A stretch of DNA of 64,000 nt from Rhizobium croatiense (lineage in GTDB: Bacteria > Pseudomonadota > Alphaproteobacteria > Rhizobiales > Rhizobiaceae). Every line of letters starts with the position of its first letter. The stretch's first letter is position 1. The stretch lies in the NCBI RefSeq assembly GCF_019793465.1, contig NZ_JAILYJ010000008.1, positions 124,001 to 188,000 on the forward strand. Direction: 5' to 3'. Of this stretch, positions 19,555 through 28,355 are shown piece by piece. The translations under genes were made by a program, and so were the position numbers. A model generated the notes under the pieces. That model had not been told where the DNA came from. It made no database searches and saw only the letters and a list, made by a program, of their open reading frames with translations.

Positions 19555-20169
19555 ATGCAGCAGAGCGGCGTGCCCTATTTCAGCCAATGGGAAACACCCG
19601 GCATGACGCTGCCGGTACTTGCCGAGGGCTCGCAAGCCCTGCTCAGCGATCCGCTCTGGCGTCATTCGGGAGCCGGCACCATTGAGGAATATGCGCGCTG
19701 GGCCGTCAATGTCTGCGGCATGGCCTGTCTGAAGATGATCCTTGCCGCCCGTGGCGAAATCCGTCCGACCATCGAACTTGCCCGTGCCTGCACCGCCTAC
19801 GGCGGTTATGTCGTCAACGAGATCGACGCCTCGATCAAGGGGCTGATCTACGCGCCCTTTGTGCGCTTCGCAACCGAGCGTTTCGGGCTCGACGCCGAGA
19901 CGATCACCGGCATCGAAACCTCGGCCATTCCTGATCTTCTGTCGAAGCGCCGGTTCTTCATTGCCTCGGTGCATTCGGCCATTCGCTGGCCGGAGCACAA
20001 ACCGCCATCGAAGGGCGGCCATCTGGTGCTGGTGACAGCAGCCTCGCAGGAAACGGTCCGCTTCCACAATCCATCCGGCCACGACGAGGCCAGCCAGGCC
20101 GATGTAACGCTGCCGCTTGCCGTCTTCGACCGCTTCTTCGCCAATCGCGGCATATCGGTCGACGCCTGA
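19555..20169 (+). CDS. C39-like cysteine peptidase-fold protein
   Basis: 204 residues. Cys in NVCGMACLKMILAARG (around residue 53-57), His in KGGHLVLVT (about 156) and Asn in FHNPSGHD (about 171) match the Cys-His-Asp/Asn order of C39-like peptidases. No signal peptide or ABC domain. It lies 33 bases before a D-Ala-D-Ala ligase gene on the same strand, so the two are probably co-transcribed; a link to peptidoglycan precursors is possible but not shown. Confidence 0.75.
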   Translation: MQQSGVPYFSQWETPGMTLPVLAEGSQALLSDPLWRHSGAGTIEEYARWAVNVCGMACLKMILAARGEIRPTIELARACTAYGGYVVNEIDASIKGLIYAPFVRFATERFGLDAETITGIETSAIPDLLSKRRFFIASVHSAIRWPEHKPPSKGGHLVLVTAASQETVRFHNPSGHDEASQADVTLPLAVFDRFFANRGISVDA

Positions 20170-20202
20170 CCCTTTCAAAACCTGATCCTTCCGGAGGCTT
20201 GC

Positions 20203-21279
20203 ATGAACCCTTCCCCCAACAGGCTGCGCATCGCCGTGCTTTTCGGCGGCCGCTCGGCCGAGCACGAGGTGTCCGTGCTCTCGGCAACCAACGTCATGGG
20301 TGCGCTCAAGCCCGAAAAGTATGACGCCTTTCCTATTTTCATCACCCGCGAGGGCCAGTGGCTCACGAGCAGCTTCGTGGACGGCGCCTTGGCGACACCT
20401 TCATCGGGCACGGAAATCTGCCTCGTGCCGGGCGGCTGCGGCCGGGTGATGGCAATCCCCGCCAATGGCGCACCGCATGAGTTGGCGGCGATCGACATGC
20501 TGTTTCCCGTGCTGCACGGCCTCCATGGCGAAGACGGATCGGTACAGGGTGTGGCGCAAGTGGCGCGTGTGCCGCTTGCAGGCTGCGGCATCCTCGGTTC
20601 GGCCGCAGCGCTCGATAAAGAGATCGCCAAGCGGCTGCTCAGGGCGGCCGGCCTGCCGGTCGCCCGCGCCGTAACGATCCATGAAGGGACGGCCCCGTCG
20701 CTCGCAGCGCTCGAGGGCGAACTCGGCCTGCCGCTGTTCATCAAGCCGGCGCGCCAGGGATCGTCGGTCGGCGTCGTCAAGGTTCATGCCAGCCAGGAAT
20801 TCGCAGGCGCTCTTGCCAAAGCCTTCCGCCACGATCGCACCCTGCTCGCCGAGGAATTTATTGCCGGCCGCGAGATCGAATTCAGCGTGCTGGAGGATGC
20901 GGCTGGAAAGCTTTTCGTTTCACGCCCCGGCGAGATCGTCCCGGCGGAAAGCCACGGCTTCTACAGTTACGACGCGAAATATATCGACGAGACGGGCGCG
21001 GCGCTGAAGGTGCCGGCCGAGCTGCCGCCCGAGGTCGAGTCCGCCATGCGCGACGCAGCGGCAGAAGCCTTCCGGGCCGTCGGCTGCGACGGGATGGCGC
21101 GCGTCGATTTCTTCCTGACCCCGGACATGCGCTTCGTCATCAATGAGCTCAACACCATCCCCGGCTTCACCGATATCAGCATGTATTCCAAGGCGATGGC
21201 GGCAAGCGGCGTCAGCTATGCCGAAGTCATCGACCGGCTGGTGGAGCATGGCATGGCGCGCGCCGGCCGGACTGCCTGA
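20203..21279 (+). CDS. ddl: D-alanine--D-alanine ligase
   Basis: 358 residues with the ATP-grasp layout: N-terminal GGRSAEHEVSVLSA, LFIKPARQGSSVGVVKV for ATP binding, EFIAGREIEFSVLE, and the metal-ligand end MARVDFFL ... INELNTIPGFT. It joins two D-Ala to give the peptidoglycan stem terminus in the cytoplasm. GGAGG is 7 bases before the ATG. It lies outside any cell-division gene cluster, so it is likely a second Ddl in addition to the usual ddlB. Confidence 0.92.
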   Translation: MNPSPNRLRIAVLFGGRSAEHEVSVLSATNVMGALKPEKYDAFPIFITREGQWLTSSFVDGALATPSSGTEICLVPGGCGRVMAIPANGAPHELAAIDMLFPVLHGLHGEDGSVQGVAQVARVPLAGCGILGSAAALDKEIAKRLLRAAGLPVARAVTIHEGTAPSLAALEGELGLPLFIKPARQGSSVGVVKVHASQEFAGALAKAFRHDRTLLAEEFIAGREIEFSVLEDAAGKLFVSRPGEIVPAESHGFYSYDAKYIDETGAALKVPAELPPEVESAMRDAAAEAFRAVGCDGMARVDFFLTPDMRFVINELNTIPGFTDISMYSKAMAASGVSYAEVIDRLVEHGMARAGRTA

Positions 21280-21315
21280 GGCAATGTCGGATAGCGGATG
21301 GCGGCGAGGTAAACC

Positions 21316-21933
21316 TCACCGTCTGCGAAAGACACACCACTGAAAGGACTGCCGGCCGCCGCCCGGTGTCGTGTGCTCCTCGCGCCAGTCGCGTTCGAGC
21401 GTGAAGGCGGAGGAAAATTCGGTCGCAAGCGCTGCCGCGTCGTAACGCTGGACCGGCAGGCCGCTGCACCTTTCCGGCCCGTCTGGCGCGAAAGTCGCGA
21501 TGATCATGATGCTTCCCGGCGCCGTACCGGTTTCGAGGGCATGGCGATAGGCCAGCCGCTGCCCGGGATCGGTCAGGAAGTGAAAAACGGCCCGGTCGTG
21601 CCATACATCGTACCGGCGGTCAGGTTTCCAGGCGGTGACGTCGGCAACCAACCAAGTGATTCGAACCGCTTCGTCCCCGAGCCGCGCCTTGGCGACGTCG
21701 AGCGCCGGCGCGGCGATATCGAGCACGGTGAGATCGGACCAGCCGCGCTCGACGAGACAGTCGACAAGGCTCGATGCCCCGCCCCCCACATCGATCAGCG
21801 AAGCCGAGGCCGGCAGTTGCAGCTCATCGAGCACATGTAACGAAGGCCCGGGCGTCGGCTGATACCAGCTGACGCTGTCGGCCGCTTTCGTGCGATAGAC
21901 CTCGTCCCAATGTTCCCGTTTCGCGTCTGTCAT
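21316..21933 (-). CDS. class I SAM-dependent methyltransferase
   Basis: 205 residues from the ATG at 21933 (MTDAKREHWDEVYRTKAADS). The SAM-binding motif I is LIDVGGGASSLVDCLVERGW and the acidic motif II is LTVLDIAAPAL. HWDEVYxxK and VSWYQ at the start are typical of small methyltransferases of the thiopurine/tellurite-like group. Substrate unknown. It is convergent with ddl, with 36 bases between them that include GGCGAGGT-AA-ACCTCACC, a weak two-way hairpin. Confidence 0.82.
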   Translation of the reverse strand: MTDAKREHWDEVYRTKAADSVSWYQPTPGPSLHVLDELQLPASASLIDVGGGASSLVDCLVERGWSDLTVLDIAAPALDVAKARLGDEAVRITWLVADVTAWKPDRRYDVWHDRAVFHFLTDPGQRLAYRHALETGTAPGSIMIIATFAPDGPERCSGLPVQRYDAAALATEFSSAFTLERDWREEHTTPGGGRQSFQWCVFRRR

Positions 21934-22026
21934 CCGGCACCCCATCTCTTGCAGAGCCCGATCCTGACCTATCAAGATGTAAGGATTGAGACGTCCGTCA
22001 ACTGGCTTACGCCTGCGAACCTGATC

Positions 22027-22522
22027 TCACGAAGCCGAGTGACGATAGACAGGATCGGTTCGGGCCGCCGTGGGGTCGAGACATGCCCCCAGCCGTTCGG
22101 CAACGGCAACGGATGCGGCATTGCCGGGAGCGATATAGCTGACCAGCGACGGCAGCTTGAGTGTCGAAAAGGCCCAGTCCCGCAGCGCCAGGGCCGCCTC
22201 GGTCGCATAACCCCGGCCCTCATGGCCCTCATAGACACCCCAGTTCCTTCTCAGGAAAGAGCGGCCCATGATTGATCCCCACCTGGCCGACGCACTCGCC
22301 GCTCTCAGCAAGGTCGATCATCAAAGCCCCATGCCCGAAAAGCTGCCAGAGCGCCACGTCGTGGCAGAACATCCCCCAGGCGGCCCTGAGATCGAACGGA
22401 CCGCCCATTCCGGCGGACCGCGGCGAAGCCATCAGCCGCGTATAGGCTTCGAAATCGTCGATCTCGGGCTTCCGAAGAATCAGCCGCTCGGTTCGGAGAG
22501 TAATCGCGCCGGTTCCGGACAT
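22027..22522 (-). pseudogene. GNAT acetyltransferase (RimJ/RimL-like), frameshifted
   Basis: The ATG at 22522 opens MSGTGAITLRTERLILRKPE and runs in frame to PLFPEKELG near 22240, where it stops. The rest of the domain (VYEGHEGRGYATEAALALRDWAF ... AERLGA) continues in another frame to 22027. One base is missing in the stretch corresponding to ELGW. The whole domain is otherwise well preserved, so this is either a recent mutation or a base-calling error. Confidence 0.75.
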
Positions 22523-22545
22523 GTCATCGCCTTTCTGCTGAACAT

Positions 22546-23039
22546 CTAGCTTTCGAACGCCGGAGCGAACCGAAGCATACCGCTCGGCGCCGGCCCCTGG
22601 AGGGCAATGTGCTGGACGAGCCGCGTATCGAGATCGTGATAGCTGAGTCTCCCGTCGCTGCTGAAGCCCGCTCCGCGATAGACGTCGGGAGTGCCGATCA
22701 GCGCGCATCCGCTCGCGCCCATCTCCTCTAGCAATTCCAGCCCCCTGGCGATCAGCGCCTTGCCGATGCCCTGCCGCTGCCTGTCCGGCTTGACCGATAT
22801 CGGACCCAGCCCGAACCAACCCGCATGGACGCCGTCGATCGTTACCGCGAAAACGCCACATGCCCGAGAATCTCGCCGTCCTCTTCGGCAACCAGCGACA
22901 CCGTCAGATCGCCGCTGGCGCGAAGCCTCCGGATGATCGCCGCTTCCGTGCCGGCGCTGTAAGCCATCGGCTCAAAAGCAATCGATGTCAGATCATGGAT
23001 CGCGTCGATATCATCGGGCGTCTCGATTCGGATGAGCAT
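22546..23039 (-). pseudogene. GNAT N-acetyltransferase (YhbS-like), frameshifted
   Basis: The ATG at 23039 opens MLIRIETPDDIDAIHDLTSI and reads to HVAFSR near 22842, then a stop. Restoring one base there gives a continuous frame VTIDGVHAGWFGLGPISV, RQRQGIGKALIARGLELLEE, GCALIGTPDVYRGAGF to 22546. The acetyl-CoA loop (QRQGIGKAL) and the GTPDVY segment are typical of the YhbS group. It lies 23 bases before a second, also frameshifted, GNAT gene. Confidence 0.75.
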
Positions 23040-23276
23040 CTTTGTCAATTCCCAGGCGTGTTGTCTCGCGCAAGCAAGTGTCTTATCCCATTGAAACGAA
23101 ATGTCGTAGATCCGAGAGAATCCTGCGGGAATCCTCTACCCTCTTCCGCCGGAGATTTTCCGAGGATATAGACTGAGGCCCGTGGGCACCGTCCTGCTGA
23201 TCGAAACATCGGAGCGTCACATCTCTGCCGGCACCGTCCGGAGGCTGTGTGCGTCTTCGCAATCAGAGGTTCTGCG

Positions 23277-23654
23277 ATGAATGATATCGCCGATCACGGT
23301 GTTCGTTTCGGACGAATTGCCGCCATGCTGCCAGTCAAGGACATGACCAAGGCCTACGATTTTTACGCCAATGTCCTCGGCTTTAAGAAAATATTCGAGA
23401 ACGGAAATCCTGTCGGCTTCATGATCCTGAAGCGCGATCGGGGCGAGCTGCATCTCACCCTACAGCCGAACCACAAGGCTGCGGACTTCAATGTCGCTCA
23501 CCTGATGGTCGTCGATGTCGACGCGCTGCATGCGCTTTGCCGGCAATATGGGCTGAGAATCATCAAAAGCCTTCAGGACAAGGACTACGGATTGCGGGCT
23601 TTTGTGTTCGAAGATCCCGACGGCAACCGCATCGACGTCGGTCAACCGATCTAG
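23277..23654 (+). CDS. VOC-family (glyoxalase/bleomycin-resistance fold) protein
   Basis: 125 residues, ATG at 23277 seven bases after AGAGG. One VOC module with paired beta-alpha-beta repeats; likely metal ligands are His (ELHLTL) and the Glu/Asp of the terminal FEDPDGNRIDV motif. It may bind antibiotics or act as a dioxygenase/isomerase; nothing in the context decides. A strong hairpin follows the gene. Confidence 0.75.
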   Translation: MNDIADHGVRFGRIAAMLPVKDMTKAYDFYANVLGFKKIFENGNPVGFMILKRDRGELHLTLQPNHKAADFNVAHLMVVDVDALHALCRQYGLRIIKSLQDKDYGLRAFVFEDPDGNRIDVGQPI

Positions 23655-23667
23655 CCGGGTCGATGGG

Positions 23668-23705
23668 CACTGGATGGGGAATGCGGATACAGTCCCCATC
23701 CAGTG
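23668..23705. other. strong 13-bp inverted repeat after the VOC gene
   Basis: CACTGGATGGGGA and TCCCCATCCAGTG pair perfectly around a 12-base loop, 14 bases after the VOC stop codon. There is no T-tract on either side. It may act as a transcript end stabiliser between the convergent VOC and gnd genes. Confidence 0.5.
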
Positions 23706-23775
23706 ACGCTGGAAAACACCGGAATCTGCGGCGAACGCCGGATCAAGACTGGTGCCGGGCCGGCTGTGGGCTGTG

Positions 23776-23801
23776 AAAAAGCCCGACGCAACGGCCGGGC
23801 T
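23776..23801 (-). terminator. rho-independent terminator of gnd
   Basis: On the minus strand AGCCCG and CGGGCT pair around a 10-base loop and are followed by TTTTTC. It lies 27 bases past the gnd stop codon. Confidence 0.75.
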
Positions 23802-23827
23802 CTTCCTCGATCTCTTCTCGGCAAACC

Positions 23828-25258
23828 TCAGAAGGTCGCCGCACCGCTGCCCCAGGGGCCGTGGTGGAAATCCTTCCCGTCCAGGCGGTCGAAGCCATGG
23901 GCGCCGAAGAAATCGCGCTGGGCCTGGATGAGGTTGGCTGTTCCCCTGCCCTGGCGGTAGGCGTCGAAATAGGTGAGTGCCGAGGTCAGCGCCGGCACCG
24001 GCAGGCCGGCCGAGATGGCGGCAGCGACAACACGGCGCAGCGCCGGGATCGATTCCTTGACCATCTCGGAGAAGGCAGGCGTGACGATGAGGTTCGCAGC
24101 GTCCGGCGCCTTGGTGAAGGCCGAGGTGATCTCGTCGAGGAACTGCGAACGGATGATGCAGCCGGCGCGCCAGATCCGGGCAATGGTCGGCATCGGCAGC
24201 GACCAGTTGAACTCGCGCGAGGCTTCCGCCATCACCGCGAAGCCCTGGGCATAGGCGCCGATCTTGGCGGCAAAGAGCGCCAGTTCCAGATCCTTGTTCA
24301 GCTCGGGACCGTAAGCGATCGGGAAGGAGACGGCCTGCGTGCCGAAGATCTTTTCCGCCGCTTCGCGCTGCGACTTCATCGAGGAGAGGCTGCGGGCGGC
24401 GACAGCGGCTTCGATCGCCGTTGCCGGAATGCCCATGTTCTGCGCTTCGATCGCCGACCATTTGCCCGTACCCTTCTGGCCGGCCTTGTCGAGGATCATA
24501 TTGACCATCGGGCCGCCGGAAACCGGATCGGTCGCCGCAAGCACCTTCTCGGAAATCTCGATCAGGTAGGAGTTCAGCCGGCCCTTGTTCCATTCCCCGA
24601 AGATGCCGGAGATGTCGGAGGCACTCTTGCCGAGGCCGTCGCGCAGGATGCCGTAGATTTCGGCGATCATCTGCATATCGGCATATTCGATGCCGTTATG
24701 AATGGTTTTGACGAAATGGCCGGCGCCGTCATTGCCGAGCCAGGCGACGCAGGGCTCGTCATTGTAGCGGGCGGCAATAGAGGTCAGCACCTTCTCGACG
24801 CGCTTCCAGGACTCTTCGGTGCCGCCGACCATGATCGACGGACCATGCCGCGCACCTTCCTCGCCGCCGGAAACACCCATGCCGATAAAGGTGAGATCGG
24901 TATCCTTGAGGCGGTCGAAGCGGGCGACGGTGTCGCGGAAATTGGCGTTGCCGGCATCGATCATGATGTCGCCCTTGGAGAGGTGCGGGCGCAGCGCCTC
25001 CATCTGCTGGTCGACGGCATCACCTGCCTTGATCATGATGATGATCGGCCGCGGCGGCCGGATCGCGTCAACGAACTCTTGGATGGTCTTGCAGGGAATG
25101 ATCTGCTTTTTCAGATCGCCGGCGCTTTCGTAGAATTCGTCGGTTTTCTCAGGCGTGCGGTTGAACACCGCAATTTTATTGCCTTTCTCCGCGATGTTGA
25201 GCGCCAGGTTGGAGCCCATGACCGCAAGGCCGATCAGTCCGATTTCTGCCTTTTCCAC
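23828..25258 (-). CDS. gnd: 6-phosphogluconate dehydrogenase (decarboxylating)
   Basis: 476 residues, starting with GTG at 25258 (VEKAEIGLIGLAVMGSNLALN), which follows GGAGG by 6 bases; upstream in-frame codons are not family-like. NADP loop GLAVMGS, GVSGGEEGARHGPSIMVGG, catalytic-region KTIHNGIEYADMQ and the C-terminal GTANLIQAQRDFFGAHGF segment are all present. It converts 6-phosphogluconate to ribulose 5-phosphate in the cytoplasm, in the pentose phosphate route. Transcribed alone, with its own terminator. Confidence 0.95.
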   Translation of the reverse strand: MEKAEIGLIGLAVMGSNLALNIAEKGNKIAVFNRTPEKTDEFYESAGDLKKQIIPCKTIQEFVDAIRPPRPIIIMIKAGDAVDQQMEALRPHLSKGDIMIDAGNANFRDTVARFDRLKDTDLTFIGMGVSGGEEGARHGPSIMVGGTEESWKRVEKVLTSIAARYNDEPCVAWLGNDGAGHFVKTIHNGIEYADMQMIAEIYGILRDGLGKSASDISGIFGEWNKGRLNSYLIEISEKVLAATDPVSGGPMVNMILDKAGQKGTGKWSAIEAQNMGIPATAIEAAVAARSLSSMKSQREAAEKIFGTQAVSFPIAYGPELNKDLELALFAAKIGAYAQGFAVMAEASREFNWSLPMPTIARIWRAGCIIRSQFLDEITSAFTKAPDAANLIVTPAFSEMVKESIPALRRVVAAAISAGLPVPALTSALTYFDAYRQGRGTANLIQAQRDFFGAHGFDRLDGKDFHHGPWGSGAATF

Positions 25259-25515
25259 GACAAACCTCCGATGTGTCATTTGGACCGGTGTTGTGGCACT
25301 GTCTCGCTCAAACGGCAAGTCTGCCAAGGGTCTAATCGGTTCGCAAAAGCCAATGAAATGAAGCTTTCAATACCGGCTTGTCCGACAACCTGCCATCTGA
25401 TCGGCCACCAGCCATGTGGTGTGACCTGCCCTTAGCGCACCTCTAACGCCCTATCTCGTGTTATCATAGTTCGGGTTATTACTCTCGCTCGACCAAGATC
25501 AAGGATCTGCAAGCC

Positions 25516-25914
25516 ATGTCGACTATGCCCGCAAAAATCATCCACCAATCGATCGAGCGTGACTGGCGCGACGTCTACGACTTCGCCGGCAAGCCGGAGA
25601 ATATGCCGCTCTGGGCCTCCGGCCTCGCAAGCGGCCTTGAGCCAAACGGCGCCGACTGGATCGCCCATGGGGCTCTCGGCACTGTCAAGGTGAGCTTCGT
25701 GCCCGCCAATGAATTCGGCGTGATCGACCATACCGTGACGATCGAATCCGGTCTCAGGGTCTATAATGCGTTGCGCATCGTTCCGAACGGCGATGGTTGC
25801 GAGATCATGTTTACGCTGCTGCGTCTGCCCGGCATGACCGACGCGCAGTTTTCCGCCGATGCCGCCCATGTCGAGAAGGACCTCGCCATGCTGAAAGCCC
25901 TGATGGAGAGATAG
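25516..25914 (+). CDS. SRPBCC-fold small protein
   Basis: 132 residues. The start HQSIERDWRDVYDFAGKPENMPLWASG is typical of START/polyketide-cyclase-like (SRPBCC) ligand-binding proteins, and the C-terminal helix AHVEKDLAMLKALMER completes the helix-grip fold. Role unknown. The stop codon is immediately followed by the ATG of a VOC gene, so the two form an operon. Confidence 0.75.
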   Translation: MSTMPAKIIHQSIERDWRDVYDFAGKPENMPLWASGLASGLEPNGADWIAHGALGTVKVSFVPANEFGVIDHTVTIESGLRVYNALRIVPNGDGCEIMFTLLRLPGMTDAQFSADAAHVEKDLAMLKALMER

Positions 25915-26274
25915 ATGGCCGATAAGTCAGAAAACCACGATCGCCGCATCGATTATGTCGAGTTCAACGTCGCCGACATTGCCGCCGCCAAAGCCTTTTA
26001 CGGCTCTGCCTTCGGCTGGCGTTTCACCGATTACGGGCCAAACTATTGCGAATTCGACGATGGCCGTCTGAAGGGCGGCTTCACCGATTTCGGACCCGTG
26101 CGCCCGGGCGGCCCGCTTGTTGTCGTCTATGCCAATGACCTGGAGGAGGTGTTGACCTCGGTGGAAAGGGCCGGCGGCACGATCTGCAGGCCGATCACCG
26201 ACTTTCCCGGCGGCCGCCGCTTCCATTTCCTTGATCGAGACGGTTATGAGCTCGCCGTCTGGGCGACGGCGTGA
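25915..26274 (+). CDS. VOC-family protein, glyoxalase-like
   Basis: 119 residues with RIDYVEFNVADIAAAKAFYGSAFGW at the start and HFLDRDGYELAVWA at the end, the two halves of a VOC module. Possible metal ligands are Glu in VEFNV and Glu in GYELAVW. It starts directly after the SRPBCC stop codon. A small detoxification or binding protein; substrate not known. Confidence 0.78.
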   Translation: MADKSENHDRRIDYVEFNVADIAAAKAFYGSAFGWRFTDYGPNYCEFDDGRLKGGFTDFGPVRPGGPLVVVYANDLEEVLTSVERAGGTICRPITDFPGGRRFHFLDRDGYELAVWATA

Positions 26275-26281
26275 ACGGATT

Positions 26282-26552
26282 AGAGCCTTTCCTAGTTAGC
26301 TTGACGCATTCTGTTGGCTCAAACGGAGTCGGATGGTCGACCGGCCGGCGCGCGTCGTAGCCTGGCTCTACGGCCAAGCCGGCCGGTCGATCAGTCGGCC
26401 CGTTTCAGCCAACCCGAAGGGCCGGGCATCTTTCCGCCAGGATCAGAGGCGATCGGCTCGGACGTACCATGAGGTATGCCCATCGCCAATCGCCTCTGCC
26501 CCGACGAAAACCTGCTCCGGCAGAATGCTTCAAGCTAACCAGGAAAGGCTCT
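26282..26552. mobile_element. RIME-like non-coding palindromic element with 23-bp terminal inverted repeats
   Basis: The ends AGAGCCTTTCCTAGTTAGC (26282 on) and the complement at 26530-26552 match at 22 of 23 positions; outside them GGATTAG is mirrored as CTAATCC. Inside are two long palindromes: 26313-26413 (arms GTTGGCTCAAACGG and GGTCGACCGGCCGGC with near-perfect mirrors) and 26445-26497 (AGAGGCGAT/ATCGCCTCT). No protein is encoded. Two large palindromes are the hallmark of rhizobial intergenic mosaic elements. The assignment to RIME is by structure only. Confidence 0.6.
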
Positions 26553-26553
26553 A

Positions 26554-27243
26554 CTAATCCATTACAATCAGAGCGCCGATCACCGTGCCGCCGGCATCGC
26601 GCAGTGGCGACATGCGACAGCGCACCTGCCGCGATGCGCCGTCGCCGGTCGCCCGCTCATAGGTGTAGTCGATCTGCTTGCCGGCGAAGCAGGCATCCAG
26701 CTTGTGCCTGGCGCATCCGGCAAAGCGTTCCTCGCCGATGAATTCGGAAATGTGACGGCCGATGAGCTCCATCGGCTTCCTGTCGAGATGAGCGCTGTTG
26801 GCCGCATTGGAATAGAGGTAGCGATAGTCCCTGGTCAGCACCGCCACCCGATCCGGCAGGCTTTCGAGGATCGCCGCATTGAGAAACTCGCCGTTGTCGG
26901 TGTCGGGCACATAGGCCGCCGGCGGCTCGATGCGGACATCCTGCGGCGAAGGCACCCGCCAGTCCGGCGCATGCGTGCCGAAATAGCCATCAAGCAGGTA
27001 GGAAAGCACCCCCGTATATTCCCGGACGCTGGCGCTGTCGTCGGCGTCCCGGGCGATGAGATGGCTGACGAACCGCAGCTGCATGTAGACTTCGAGCAGA
27101 TTGGCTGCCCGGCATGCCAGGATCGCCTCGACCAGCGGCTCGACATGCCGGTCGAGCGACATGACGCGTTGGTCATCGCCCAGGCGTATGGCTTCCTCTA
27201 TTTGCGTGCAACGCAAGGAAAAGGCCCGAAAAAGCTCTAGCAA
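26554..27243 (-). CDS. PAS-domain protein
   Basis: 229 residues from a TTG at 27243 preceded by GAGG at 5 bases. Residues 1-100 are helical with no family I recognise; residues about 120-229 are a PAS domain (AILESLPDRVAVLTRDYRYLYSNAAN, then PMELIGRHISEFIG, and the terminal RCRMSPLRDAGGTVIGALIVMD). No kinase, GGDEF or HTH output follows, so it is a stand-alone sensor or part of a multi-protein pathway. Its stop codon abuts the palindromic element. Confidence 0.75.
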   Translation of the reverse strand: MLELFRAFSLRCTQIEEAIRLGDDQRVMSLDRHVEPLVEAILACRAANLLEVYMQLRFVSHLIARDADDSASVREYTGVLSYLLDGYFGTHAPDWRVPSPQDVRIEPPAAYVPDTDNGEFLNAAILESLPDRVAVLTRDYRYLYSNAANSAHLDRKPMELIGRHISEFIGEERFAGCARHKLDACFAGKQIDYTYERATGDGASRQVRCRMSPLRDAGGTVIGALIVMD

Positions 27244-27386
27244 GACGCCTCACTCCCATTGTCCCCAGGCGGTGTGTCCATAACCGACATGGCTGCATGC
27301 GCCTTACGGTAGATTTTACTCGCGCCCTGGTGGTGACGGGTAACATGAAGTGTACTCGGTTTCAATCCGAGAGCACCTGCCGCTTT

Positions 27387-28349
27387 TCACCGCTGATAAA
27401 TGGGGGGTGGACCTTCTTGCGCGAGCGTCTTCTTGATCTGCCAGCGGTCGTGATACCAAAGCCACTGTTCCGGATATTCCCGCACCCAGCTTTCCACCTT
27501 GTCGTTGAGCAGCTGGGCCGCCGCCGGCAGGTCGAGATTGCCTTTTTCGTCGCGCGGCATATCAAGCCGCGGTTCGATTTCCAGGCGGTAGCGGTTTCCC
27601 GGCAGACGAATGCAGCGCGCCGGATAGACCTCGCAATCGAACTGGCGCACCAGCTTCGGCAGCAGCGGATTGGTCTTGACCTCGCGCCCGAAGAAGGTGC
27701 CCTTCAGCCCCTTGCCGAATTTCTGGTCGACGAGCACGCCCACCCCCTGGCCCGCTTCCAGCTGACGCGCGAGCGCGAAGGAGGAGCCGGCATGAGACGG
27801 CACCAGCTTGCCCATGCGGGCGCTGCGGAAGTCGAATACCTTCTTGGCGACATAGGGATTGTTCGGCGGCCGGAAAAGCACGGTCACCGTCAGCCCGAAG
27901 GCAGCACCCGCCACCGGCAGCAGCTCGAAATTGGCGGTATGGCCGGTGAAGACGATGAAGGGGCGCGGATTGTCGCGCAGGTCGAGGAAGATCGGAATGC
28001 CCGAGACCTCCACCCTGCCCGGCTCCGATTTTTCAGGATCATAGTCGAACAGCTGGTCGAGGAAGACGTATTCGGCCGCAAGCCTTCCCATATTGCCCCA
28101 GCTGGCGAGCGCGATCTCCTCGATCTCGGCCTCGCTCTTCTCGGGAAAGGCGTTGCGCAAATTGGTCAGCATCAGCTTATGGCGGCGCGTCCGCCGGCCG
28201 AGGCGACGCATCACCTTATCGGCAAAGCGGATCGCGCCATCTGCAGGAAACAGCTTCAGCAGGTTCAGGAAGCCGAACATCGCCTGCGCCACCAGCCATT
28301 GCTGGAAATTCCTGAGTGCCAGGACGATACGGGTGATGATCAGCTTCAC
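27387..28349 (-). CDS. lpxXL: lipid A very-long-chain acyltransferase LpxXL
   Basis: 320 residues of the HtrB/LpxL family. The acyltransferase signature HX4E is His137-Glu142 in TGHTANFE, followed by a conserved substrate loop VLFRPPNNPYVAKKVF. A hydrophobic N-terminal helix anchors it to the inner membrane. In rhizobia this enzyme moves 27-hydroxyoctacosanoate from AcpXL to lipid A. It is the last gene of the acpXL operon, 6 bases after the dehydrogenase gene, which supports the assignment over an ordinary lauroyltransferase. Confidence 0.9.
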   Translation of the reverse strand: MKLIITRIVLALRNFQQWLVAQAMFGFLNLLKLFPADGAIRFADKVMRRLGRRTRRHKLMLTNLRNAFPEKSEAEIEEIALASWGNMGRLAAEYVFLDQLFDYDPEKSEPGRVEVSGIPIFLDLRDNPRPFIVFTGHTANFELLPVAGAAFGLTVTVLFRPPNNPYVAKKVFDFRSARMGKLVPSHAGSSFALARQLEAGQGVGVLVDQKFGKGLKGTFFGREVKTNPLLPKLVRQFDCEVYPARCIRLPGNRYRLEIEPRLDMPRDEKGNLDLPAAAQLLNDKVESWVREYPEQWLWYHDRWQIKKTLAQEGPPPIYQR

Positions 28350-28355
28350 GTCAGG

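Noticed and set aside
27297..27380. tRNA-like stretch with CTCGGTTTCAATCCGAG.
   Set aside because: It looks like a T-arm but no acceptor stem or anticodon arm can be folded around it; more likely a hairpin after lpxXL.
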